Assembly: GCA_014529385.2 (NCBI GenBank)
Contig: CM043971.1
Location: 98,723,985 to 98,787,984, forward strand
Length of the DNA stretch: 64,000 nucleotides
Reading direction: 5' to 3'
From: Adiantum capillus-veneris
Lineage: Eukaryota > Streptophyta > Polypodiopsida > Polypodiales > Pteridaceae
Made by a program: the position numbers and the translations under genes
Part shown: piece by piece, positions 8,919 to 18,463 of the stretch
Numbering within the stretch: position 1 is the stretch's first letter
How the letters are laid out: every line of letters begins with the position of its first letter
Notes under the pieces: generated by a model
What the model was told of the DNA's origin: nothing
Database searches by the model: none
The model's input: only the letters and a program-made list of their open reading frames with translations

Positions 8919-11900
8919 GATGAGATGAGATGAGATGAAATGATATATTAACGTCTACAAAAGGCCAAAATGACCTATGAGACCAATTGATTACAATGAT
9001 GAGTCTAGTACCAAGTCTGGGTACAAACAAAGAAAACTACAAACAAAGAATTGATAGGAGTGCTACCGACTCCTATGGGTGGCTGGTAGGCTGAGCAATG
9101 GTATCATGCCATAAAGGTACAAAGTGGGGATAAGTGTCACCATGATATAATATAGCAGTAGCATGAAGCCTATCCTGATCGACACTCTGGGTGTCGTGCT
9201 AGAATTCTGTGGATCCTGTGCCGCAATCTCGGCCGGTGCTGCGTGGCTCTCCTCCTCAGTCGCGGTCGTCTCGATCTCCCCAACTCTATAGCTCGATCAA
9301 TGAGAGTACCATTGGTGTGTGTATGGGTGGGAGTCGAGCTCTGTGATGGTGGTGTCCCCTCTGCCTCTGTGGTACTTAGACTGAAGAAATCTGAGATGCG
9401 TCTCTGGGAGTGTCTCTGTCTTTGCCCACTCAATAGAGCGTCTCTATGTCTCTGTATCTCAAGTAGGAATAATCCGAGACATCTTTGATCGTGATATCTC
9501 ATGACTCTATCTAACGAGTCAAAACCATCTTTGAATAAACAATGAAAGCGTCCCCGTATCTCATAGTAGACTGTGCAGCGACATATGTAGTGAAACTCTG
9601 TCTCTGGCTCTGCATGGCATAACTGACATATCCTACTGTGTGCTGTATGCCTCTAAATCTACCTATCTCAATCCCAAGCTGGTGTGAAGATGTGCGAATC
9701 TGGCCTATGGCACATCGTAACCCATGAGATAGATGTGTGCCCATGTAGCTGGGCCGTGTGACAAATCCGTCTGTCGTGAGTTGGAGAAGATTCTCTCTAT
9801 AGAAAACCCTCTTCGTACCCAACTCCCGTGATGGCTTTATCCATGTCCTCTTGCTATCAAGCTGGATAAGATCCTGCCGAATGAGTCTAGTAGTCTCCAT
9901 CCGTGTAAGAGCCAAAGATGGTGCATCAAGACAATACTGGAAAGGGGGCAGCCTGTCCATGCTGAAACCATGCCTCTGAAAACATGAGCTCATCTGTGCA
10001 TACCAACATGAGGTATCTCCCTGTAATGCGAGCTGTCTGGATGACTCAAGAGCAAGCCTAGCATACTTGTCCCTGGAGGCTGGTGGTGTCCCATAAGCTG
10101 TGTACAAATGATACTGATTTGGTGAGTGCCTCAACCTCCATAGGTGGGGCAGCCAGCTCCGCTCGTATGATGTCATGTGGAACTGAGGCCTTGGCTCTAA
10201 TCAGCATAGAAATCATATATATCAAGGGTCTCTCCATATTACTCCATCCAGCACTGTCAACAGACGGTCCCCAAACCTGAACCCCGTAGTGCATAATTGA
10301 AGCGACCAAAGTGTCGAAAAGCCAGAGCTTTGTTCGAGGTTCGTGGAATTGAAACTGCGAACAAATCCTCTCTAAACCGCCTAGGGTTGCATAGGCACGA
10401 GTCAATCTAGTGTCTGCTGCCACTTTTAGTGTGAACCTCGGTCCACTAAAGACCACCCCAAGATATGTGTATGCATCAGTGTACTCCATATTGTCTTGCC
10501 CATATGTGAATGTAGGTGCTGATCTCCTAACCCACTGTGGCGTGGTATTAGATACCATGACCTTGGTTTTACCAAGGTTGACAGACAATCCACTATCCTG
10601 TGCAAAACTATGCAATGCGTCCAAATGTCTCTGCATACCCTCTGGTGAGTCTGATATCAACACGATATCGTCAGCATACAATAAAAGAGGGGTCCATGTC
10701 CCCGCAAGCTGAGCACCTCTATCTCCTCCTCTGTCAATATAATCAGAGACCTCATCAACATACATACCAAATAAAGTAGAGGATAGTGGGCATCCCTGTT
10801 TCACTCCGATAGTGGAGTGAACTATGTCAGATATCCCCTCTGATGTGCGTACATGACCCATCACTGAACTGTACAATGCCATAATCCCCCATATCAGCTC
10901 TGTGGGTACCCCCAATTCCATAAGTCGGCGCATCAATCTGGCCCTCGGTACTGTGTCAAAAGCTTTGCGGAAGTCCACAAAGCTGCAATATATCCGTCTA
11001 CCATGTGCTCGACCCTCCTCAATGATAGCTCTGAGTGTAAAGACATGATCTAGTGTGGAGAAACCCAAACTGAAACTAGCCTGCCCAGGTGCCCGTATGC
11101 CCATAATCTCTGCCCAACTGCTCAGCCTATGCTCAAGGATGGATGCATACAACCGTGCCAATGTGTGTCCTACCATGATAGTACGGTAATTCCGCGGCAC
11201 AGTGGGGTCTCCTGTCTTGAAGATAGGTACAATAGTAGATAATCTCCAAGACTCAGGAAAGACCTCACACATGACACGGTTGAATAACCGTGCAAGCATC
11301 TCTGCCAACAAATTCCCAGCATGTATAATGTGCTCTGCTACCAAACCCTCATGATCCTGTGCCCGTCTGGTCTTCATCCTGTCAATGGCCTCCTTTACCA
11401 TCTCAGTGGTAAAGAAGGTGCTCGTAGCCGGACATGGCTGTGGTGGATCTGGTAGTGGTGGCTGTCCAGGTACAGTGTATAAAGATGCTGCATACTGGCC
11501 CCATATCTCTGTAGAAGTAATCACTGGTGGGGGAGACTACTCATGGAATAGACGCCAAGCCTCTCCTGAATCTCTACTAAGGAAGAGCTGATATAAATCT
11601 TGCTCCATCTGGACCAAGAAAGCTCGCTTCTTCCGTCGCACTAGTCGTTGTGTAGCAATACGAGACTGTCTACAAGTGATCACTCCCAGTGTAAGCTCCC
11701 GCTGTATCTGAGCTCTCCTCTGTCGACACTCCTCATCATATCGGCCGTTCTGAGGCATGTGCCCAGAACGACGTCTCTGACCAGGCTGAGTGTGTGGGTA
11801 TGCCTTTGTCGCTGCCCCATGTAATGTCACGGTCAGCATAGATGTGATCTCCTCCACGGTGTATACTGGCTCTGATGTGCATAAAAGCCTACGTATCTCC

Positions 11901-14308
11901 TCTGCATAGACTGAGTCAGTCTCTGGTGTAAAAGTATAGCGTGGATGTCTACCACCCCGTGAAGCCTGAGATGTATTGTACTCAAAGGAGACTGATAATG
12001 TCAAAAGTGCATGATCTACTGCTATCCTAACAGGCCTGGGCCCCACTGTGAAATCCTGAATGTGAGAGAGAAAGCTCGGATGTGTCAGAACATAGTCTAC
12101 AATACTGGACCCATGTCTGTGTGGAAAACAAGTAAAACCTGTAGACGATGGGAAAGTCAGTAAGCCATTCAGTATGGCTAAACTGTGAGTAGTCGTCATC
12201 TCCCTCGGGTATCTCTCATACTCTGTATGCTGTCTGTCGTGTGAGCATCTCTCAAGTCCCATCTCCTCTGGCTCTAGCTCTCTAAGCATCTCCTCTGAGG
12301 TGTCATAGAAGACCGTCTGTGAGCTGCCTGTACGGGCATTGAAATCCCCCAAAAGTATGATGTCTCCATCCCTGGAGAACTCCCAGATATCATCATCAAG
12401 TACAGAGTAAGGAGACTGTCCTCTGGGTGAAGCATATACTGAAGTGCTGGGAGGAAAATAGCATATGGCGATGTACAAGAAACGTCCAATCTCTGCCCTC
12501 AGCCTCACCCACAAGTATCTGGCCTGATCATCTCTCCGAACTATGTGCAGTAGTGGTTGGAGCTCCTCTCTGAAAAGAACTGCTACACCTCCTGATCCTC
12601 TAGTCCCATGCGCAGATCTGGTGCATGTCCGGCAAGCTGTCTCCCATCTATATCTTGATATATGCGGCATCAACTGTCCTGGAGCCTGATGAGTCTGTGA
12701 GTAGAAAATAATGTCTCTGTCTTTGAAGCTGTCCTCAAAGGCCTCCACATCAAGTCTATACGAACCATTACAGTTCCAAACCGCCATCCTGAGAGTCGTC
12801 CCATAGGTCTCGCACCGTCATGTAGAGCGGTGCTCTGTAATCACCACTCGTCCATTTCTGTAGAAGGCTAACTTTCCCTTCTCTTTTGCTGCTATAATCT
12901 CTGGCATGACCTCTCTCATATGTGCAAGCTGTGAGAGCGTAAAATCATCTCCTAAAAAGATACATGTTTTCTTGAGGGTTGGCCTCTTCTTTAAAAAGTC
13001 TTTCTTTTCTTCCATGGAGGGAAAGCGCAAAATGAGAGCCCGTTCTTTTGAACTCTCCCATTACCTTCACTCTTCTTGCCCACTCTCCAAGCTTGTGTGT
13101 GCGAGGGCTTCTCCACCCCCATCATTGACATGAGGCTCTTCACCTCTTGGTCCACCTTATCTGAATCTTTTAGGCCGGTCACTCTCACGTGTAGAGCGCG
13201 TACCCTTCTTCGTTGTTCCTCTTCTAGTGTCTTGTTGATGATGTCGGGTTTAGTCGGAATGTCCTTGCCCTTTCCCTTCTTGACAACTTCAATCCATTTT
13301 TCAGCCTCTTCCATCTTCTTTTGCGTTTTGGAGAGAACCTCCACCCATGAGGTCTTCTTTTCTCCTTCTTCCTTTATTTCTTTGACTTGTGCTCGTATAC
13401 TATTCAGCTCATCTATCATTGATGGCTGAATTTCTCCATCTTCAAGGCGTCCTCCCTCTTTGGTTTCGTCGAGTTCCTTCCGAAGGGCTGAGATGCTACC
13501 TTTTAGGGCTTGAATTTCATCCCGGAACTCCTTGCGTTCTAGTTCCCTCGCCTGTTGCTCCCTCTTTTTCCATTCAAGAATTAAGTTCTTCTCTTTCTTC
13601 CACTCATCCATGTGAGCTTTGCATTCTTTCAACTCCCTTTCAATGGCTGTCATCCTCTTGCTTGTGACCATGTAGTGCTCCGCCATCTTTCTTGCCTTAT
13701 TTGTTTCACTTTGTAAGAGAGAGGAGAGACCAACCTACACGCACCGCATTATGCATCAACTCCCTTTCAATGGCTGTCATCCTCTTGCTTGTGACCATGT
13801 AGTGCGCCGCCATCTTTCTTGCCTTATTTGTTTCACTTTGTAAGAGAGAGGAGAGACCAACCTACACGCACCGCATTATGCATACATGTGTTTCCACACT
13901 AAGCCTACATGGCATACATTTGCTTTCTGTACGTGTCAATTTGCAATTTGTGTGAGGTTCTGCAGTTTCCAAATTCCTTGTAAAAATCCCTGTAAAATTT
14001 TGAGATTTGTACTTTGCACTCTCTGTTTTCAAATTTCCTGAAGGGCTGAGTAGAAAGCTGTAAATTCCCTGAACCTGCCGGGGGGGAACGGGGGGGGGGG
14101 GGGGGGGGTTGGCGCTCGAAAAACTGCCTTCCACGCCGGTGAGCAGTGGCTGCGTGAGCAGGGACAGCACCCAGGTGAGCATGGGCGGCGTGAGCAGGGA
14201 TAGCGCGTGGGTGGCTCAAGTGAGGCAGCGTGCAGGCATTGCTCAGGCGTGAGCAGGGACAGCGCGCAGGTGAATGAAATGAGGCAGCACGCAGGCAGTG
14301 CTCAGCGC

Positions 14309-14366
<58 letters not shown>

Positions 14367-16504
14367 TCTTGTACTTATCAGGTTGAGTAGAGGCCGCATC
14401 CTTGTCATTGGTATGTCCAATGTCCTGGCAGAGGTGGGCTTTCTTTTTCAGAGTACTTTCCTGCTTTCTCTTAGAAAATCATGGCACGTGCTTCTGAAAG
14501 TTGTCAAAACATGTATTCAGTACTTTGTGTAGAAGGTGAACAAGGCTCTGTTCTTTTGCAGCTTTGCAAAAATATTGTTCTAGCAGGCATTGGGAGTTTG
14601 ACCTTGATGGAAGGTGTACCCAATGTATCGACTATCGCAACTTCTAGTTTTCTTGTTCCTGCGGAGCAAGCAGAAAGTGACCAAGTTTTTCTGACAGCGT
14701 GTGTGAAGTCCTTAAAGGATTTCAATCCGATGGTACACGTTGCTCTGGAAAAAGGTTTGGTTGTTAGTGATATAATATGTTTTTTGCTTTCTTTCACAAA
14801 ACGAAGGTCTTGTTCTTCATCATAGTGGCCTGCAGGTGACCTTATGGAGAAGTCAAACAATTTTCTTGATAATTTTGATGTTGTAGTTGTTGGTCGTTCT
14901 CTGCTGAACTATCGGGTAAGCCTACACATGTTGCGGCCTGGAAGTTTGATTTGTGTATGCGCATTCTCTGATCCATGCTTTTTATCTTTTTCAGATAATT
15001 GTCAATGGCCTTTGCCGAAAGAGGTCACAAAAAATCGCCTTTTTTTCTGTTGATTGTAGAGGTCCACTTGGGGAAATCTTTGTAGACTTGCAAACACACT
15101 CTTATGTGCTGAAGGTTAGAGAGTTGTTAAACTATGCTCGAGACTCTCTCTCTACTTTTGCAGTCGCATGCATTTATGCACCTACCATGTTATGAGATTT
15201 CACAGGATATTGACTATGCTTCATGTTTTGTTTGGAAGACGAAAGAGAATGAGCCTCATTCTGTACAGAAGCTGGTTTATTGTAGTCTAGAGGTATGAGA
15301 GAACGAGTAAAAAACCTCTTTATTTTTGTTTTCACTTCTGCACTCTTAGAATTGAATGTTCTGACAGGAATCTATTGCAGCACGCTGGGATAAGTTGCCA
15401 AAGAAGACAGCCAAGCTGTTCTATGCTATGAGAAGTAAGTTGTGACAGGGACTTTCTGCTCCATTTCTTGGTTTGTGAGACTGCACGGCATGAAGGCAGT
15501 TGGGTATCTAGTATCTTACGAATGGGTGAAAGCACACATTGGTGGTACAAAAGGACTGTCCTTGATAGTACCGTTGATAAACCTTTGAGGTACAATATAT
15601 ATAAGTTAGATAAAAAAGTTACCCATCATATTATATATCAATAGATAGATATCTGAAAGAGGTACACTATATATAAGTCACGTAAGAAATTATCTATCAT
15701 ATAATATATTGATAGATAGAACCCTAAAACACAAGGTCCGACAACATCTGACTTTAACGACAAAAATTTTACCAGCCCCCTCTTTTTCATTGGTAGATAG
15801 AAAATTGGTCCTTTTTTTGTACCACCAATGTACGCTTTTCCCCAAATGTTTCCCTGTAGTAGAGGTATGACTGCAAGCTAGGAAGTTTCCGTTGAGGATT
15901 AATATTTTGCATAAAGGACCTCCTTGCCATAAGCCTATGAAATTTGCTCACATACTTTCAGTTGTTGAGGATTTTGAGCGATCCAACTCGCGCGCTCCTG
16001 GACAAGTGACATTTGAGGACCTGGCAGCTATTCTAGATGCGCGGAAGAGTTATTGTGAATCACAGGTCAAATAATGATGAAAGTACCCAGCAGAGGGGCT
16101 CAATCTTTTGATCAGATTTGGTGCTTTTCTTTTATGCTGACAACTCATTTGTGTGTTTTTAGGGAGTACCGGAAACATCAGTACCCGAGAAGCTGCTCCA
16201 CAGACTTTTGCAAGTGGGAGAAAGAGAGCTACCCCCTGTTTGTGCTATTGTTGGGGGTATACTTGGTCAGGTGAATTTTACTCCTGTCTCTTTTACAGAG
16301 GAAGTTCAAACTTTCTGTTGTGGTCATCTTGTTCAATGATATGCATTAATATGGCAGGAAGTGCTCAAAGCGCTATCAGGCAAAGGCGAGCCTTTGAAGA
16401 ACTTTTTCTTTTTTGATCCGTCCGATGGAAAGGGAATAATTGAAGAAATACCAAGGGCTGAGATCACCCCCATCGTGGCACACAATATAAACATCGAGCT
16501 GTAA
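8487..16504 (+). CDS. SAE1: SUMO-activating enzyme E1 subunit 1 (SAE1/AOS1), 10 exons
   Basis: Exons: 8487-8596, 14382-14433, 14562-14754, 14836-14915, 14995-15114, 15206-15292, 15368-15434, 15962-16065, 16163-16270, 16358-16504. All introns are GT-AG; phases are 2,0,1,0,0,0,1,0,0. The joined frame is 1068 bp, 355 residues plus TAA, slightly longer than plant SAE1 because of a Gly6-Ala4 N-terminus. It is the smaller half of the heterodimeric E1 that adenylates SUMO together with SAE2 in the nucleus. The diagnostic E1 motif YDRQIRVWG is at residues 23-31, the Rossmann-like strand RILVIGMSN at about 42-50, then CKNIVLAGIGSLTL (56-69), SLKDFNPMVHV, FFSVDCRGPLGEIFVDLQ, KLFYAMRIVEDFE, VCAIVGGILGQ and the C-terminal GEPLKNFFFFD. 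No catalytic Cys domain is present, as expected for this subunit. Identity rests on recognised family motifs throughout. Nothing is broken, so it is probably functional. Confidence 0.95.
8597..8869 (+). other. 5' part of SAE1 intron 1, no other feature
   Basis: Donor GTATGC at 8597. Ordinary AT-rich intron sequence up to the GA tract that borders the LINE. Confidence 0.8.
8870..8940. repeat. (GA)n tract and TGAGA repeats at the LINE 3' end
   Basis: About 23 GA units (8870-8915), then four TGAGA units grading into TGAAA TGATA. Read on the - strand this is ...TATCATTTCATCTCATCTC followed by (TC)n, the same terminal layout as the related LINE ending at 20140-20166. Confidence 0.9.
9170..10057 (-). 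pseudogene. LINE ORF2 C-terminal part, frameshifted
   Basis: Continuation of ORF2 in two other frames (10176-9511 and 9502-9170). Segments such as RLALESSRQLALQGDTSCWY and HLSHGLRCAIGQIRTSSHQL match the intact copy at 18464-19741. In that copy the CX2C...H...C zinc knuckle is readable; here a frameshift near 9660 destroys it. The end is Arg-rich. Confidence 0.8.
10058..12787 (-). pseudogene. LINE ORF2: AP endonuclease and reverse transcriptase, one amber codon
   Basis: One continuous frame interrupted only by a TAG at 11537-11539. Endonuclease: MAVWNCNG at the start, GDFNART, SSIVDYVLTHP and VDHALLTLSV; the metal-binding Glu position reads SQTH rather than the usual ETH, so it may be altered. 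Reverse transcriptase: IVPIFKTGDP, NYRTIMV, FVDFRKAFDTVPR, GVKQGCPLSSTLFGMYVDE and catalytic LLLYADDIVLIS. The DFRKAFDTV and YADD forms differ from the L1 at 52837-58026 (LDLDKAYDRI, FADD). The related copy at 18464 has CAC-type sense sequence where this copy has TAG, so this is a single-codon lesion. It nicks DNA and reverse-transcribes the element RNA at the target. Confidence 0.85.
12818..13686 (-). pseudogene. LINE ORF1, coiled-coil RNA-binding protein with one frameshift
   Basis: The first frame (13686-12991) begins MAEHYMVTSKRM and is a long Lys/Glu-rich coiled coil (about residues 10-150), then RRRVRALHVRVTGL, an RRM-like strand. A one-base shift near 13040 moves into the frame ending at 12818: RFPSMEEKKDFLKKRPTLKK, IFLGDDFTL and GKLAFYRNGRVVI. 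Coiled coil plus RRM plus this C-terminal domain is the layout of human-L1-type ORF1p (Transposase_22 family). The usual plant L1 ORF1 instead has DUF4283 and a CCHC knuckle. The stop is 30 bp before ORF2. It would coat the element RNA. Confidence 0.75.
13630..13883. repeat. Two tandem 127-bp units at the LINE 5' end
   Basis: 13630-13756 is repeated at 13757-13883 with almost no differences (CTCCGCC versus GCGCCGCC). Each unit contains the ORF1 start region and ends with CGCACCGCATTATGCAT. Only the inner unit continues into ORF1. Confidence 0.9.
13884..14381 (+). other. 3' part of SAE1 intron 1 with G-run and tandem repeats
   Basis: Contains a G-rich stretch at about 14081-14110 (two runs, the longer about 18 G). 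GTGAGCAGGGACAGC-type imperfect repeats with GAGGCAGC/GCAGGC follow (about 14139-14306), then an (AG)n tract (14309-14364). The intron ends CTTATCAG at 14381. No coding sequence apart from the exon-2 acceptor. Confidence 0.75.
14309..14364. repeat. (AG)n microsatellite
   Basis: About 28 AG units, 17 bp before the acceptor of SAE1 exon 2, so it sits in or near the branch-point and polypyrimidine region. Confidence 0.9.
15524..15843. mobile_element. MITE-like element in SAE1 intron 7
   Basis: The left end GGGTGAAAGCACACATTGGT and following GGTACAAAAGGACTG are the near-exact reverse complement of the right end (15808-15843). Terminal repeats are ~32 bp and the total ~320 bp. Inside are two diverged copies of an AT-rich unit (TATATATAAGT ... 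TTGATAGATAG, about 15588-15720). No clear target duplication. The splice sites of exons 7 and 8 are untouched. Confidence 0.75.
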
Positions 16505-17689
16505 ATCTTGAGAAGGTTGCCATTTCACAAATTGCTTAGCAAGTTAAGTTACAGGTTCGTTTTGTTAAAAACTCAACATACAACCCCCTTAGGGCTAGGG
16601 GGCACTTGGAAATACTTTAATCATGTAGAGAGCATCTCCCCTCATTTTTTTCTATGCAAGAGACCATGTCTCCTGCATTAGCATGATCCTGTTGAGATAC
16701 ATATAACTAGTTCTATCAAAGTGAGCACACTGAAATGTAACGTGTTGTAAACGTGCGCTTTGAGGATTTATTTATCTTGAATATAACCTCACTTCTATCA
16801 TGAGACATCGAAATACTTATATTCTAACCGAGTATTTTGAAGCATTTCTGCAAGTGAATTGTAGTCTAAGCTGTCTTCCCTGTCTCAGCAGGCTAAAAGC
16901 AAGCTTGCATGCCATGCGCTTTGTAACAATCTATCTGTATTGTACATTACCTTGTGCTGGGCATGGCCACTAGGCTGTGGGGCAAGGGACAACCCAACGA
17001 AGCGTAAGGTTGCGGAGCAAAGTAAACTTGTTAGCCGGCTTATCATTCACACATTTATCGACAACGGGAGTTCTGTGTAATCATTGGGAGTGAAAAGATA
17101 GCTGATGTGTTACATGCTGAAGATGGAGAAGTATTCTTAAAACAGCGTGAAAATTCTCGATACATACGAGGGCGCATGCTAGCTTGCACGCACATACAAA
17201 AGGACATACAATACATACAAGGGTGCATGCTGGCTTGCACGTTCATACAAAAGGACATACGTTTGCATATTTTGTCTGTATTTGGTATGCCGTACTATGT
17301 TTTGTGCGTTGGTCATAACCATCTGCACTGAACAGTCGTGCTCATTTAGTGTATTAAAGTGGTGCACATAGCCACCTTGAGGCTAAGGCAAAAGCTGCTT
17401 CTTATACCTAGCAATGGAAGCTTGAGTAGCCCAATATTGTGCGCTATCCTGTCGGAAAACGTCATGTTCAGGCATGAAAAACATTCAGACGTAGTAAGCA
17501 GGAAGCTCTCTTTTTTTTTTTCCAGGAATTTTCATTAAAATGGTTTGCTTTCTTAAATTTAGATTTCATGTATGCGTAATGAGGTCTTTTACCCTCGCAT
17601 TCAGTCGATATGGCACTGAACATTTTTCAAAATGTTCTCTTGAAAATCAGTTTTTTTTTAAAAAGGTTGAATTTAGCCTCATATGTAGT
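16505..17689 (+). other. SAE1 3' flank, no gene
   Basis: Presumed 3' UTR and intergenic DNA. No good AATAAA was found close to the stop. A 51-bp tandem pair with GCATGCTRGCTTGCACG lies at 17161-17262. No supported coding region. Confidence 0.6.
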
Positions 17690-18460
17690 GAGTTGAGAAG
17701 AGGGGGGTATTGAGGAGTTGCCACGTGCAATAACCCATATGGGATTGTGTGATACAAAGGTGTGGTGTATATATAAAGGAAGAGCATTCGATGGGCCCCT
17801 CTTGAGGAGCTCATGGCTATGGCGGGTTGGCCGTGCCCAGGTATAGGCGTTGTTGGTGGCCTGTGGCAATTGTTGCGCTGTCGCTCGATGGTGGTGTCAT
17901 GATCTATTGGCTATTGGCCGTCCTTTGGCCTATAGAATTCACACATTACACTAATGTCGCCATGAGTGTTGTGGTTGATACACTTCAGATTGATCAATTC
18001 CAGTGAAGGTAAATGGCATGGATGATGAGCTTGAAACTCAAAGTGGCTAAAAACAAACCCACCCTTTTTTTTTTTCCTGCTTTTAGCCAAAAATAGAAGA
18101 AGGGAAATTTGAGGGAGGAAAGGGAGCATTTGTTGAGAATTATTGGTATGTGTACTTGGAGGAGAAGGGGGAAGAAGAAGAAAATGAGGAAGACAACAGA
18201 GGCGGAAACAAACAAAGGCGGTGAAAGCTCACCATGGCCTATTAGAGCGAACAAGAGGTCCACGAAGAGGAGAAGAGTAAAGTGCCAACATTGGTAGAGG
18301 ATGATTTTTTCTCTCTTTCCTTGATCAAGATGATTGTTTAGAGAGTTGCACTTTTCGTTGCTAGAGAAGTTTGCTTAGCTTCATAGCAGTTTAGGTGATC
18401 TTCTCAAGTGTATACCTACTCTAGTCTCGAGTATATGATGAGATTGGTGGATTTTTAGCC
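17690..18460 (+). repeat. LTR-like block X, copy A
   Basis: About 770 bp matching 24371-25100 (copy B) at high identity. It begins GTTGAGAAGAGG and contains a G-box-like GCCACGTGC (17720-17728) followed by TATATATAAAGG (about 17767). The layout is that of a promoter or the U3-R part of an LTR. The remainder has no ORF worth calling. It could be an LTR whose internal region was lost, or a captured host promoter. Ends unproven. Confidence 0.5.
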
Positions 18461-18463
18461 TAG

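Larger units (their letters stand above)
8916..13883 (-). mobile_element. Non-L1-type LINE, nearly full length, antisense in SAE1 intron 1
   Basis: About 5 kb. Order on the - strand: 5' tandem 127-bp repeats, ORF1 with coiled coil and L1ORF1p-like C-terminus, ORF2 with AP endonuclease, reverse transcriptase and C-terminal zinc knuckle, a 3' UTR, then GGTCTCATAGGTCATTTTGG ... GACGTTAATATATCATTTCA and a TCTCA/TC tail. A short possible target duplication, CATGTA, is seen just outside the 5' repeats (13883 side) and beyond the GA tract (about 8861). It is inactivated by a few frameshifts and one amber codon, so it is fairly young. Transcription of SAE1 runs against it. Confidence 0.85.

Noticed and set aside
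8870-14364. GA/AG tracts at 8870 and 14309 as a split target of the LINE
   Set aside because: The second tract lies 426 bp beyond the LINE 5' end, so it does not directly flank the element.
14481-14825. Single 114-codon + ORF as the SAE1 exon
   Set aside because: Only the part from 14562 to 14754 matches the family; the upstream part is intron 2 sequence and a proper acceptor is at 14561.
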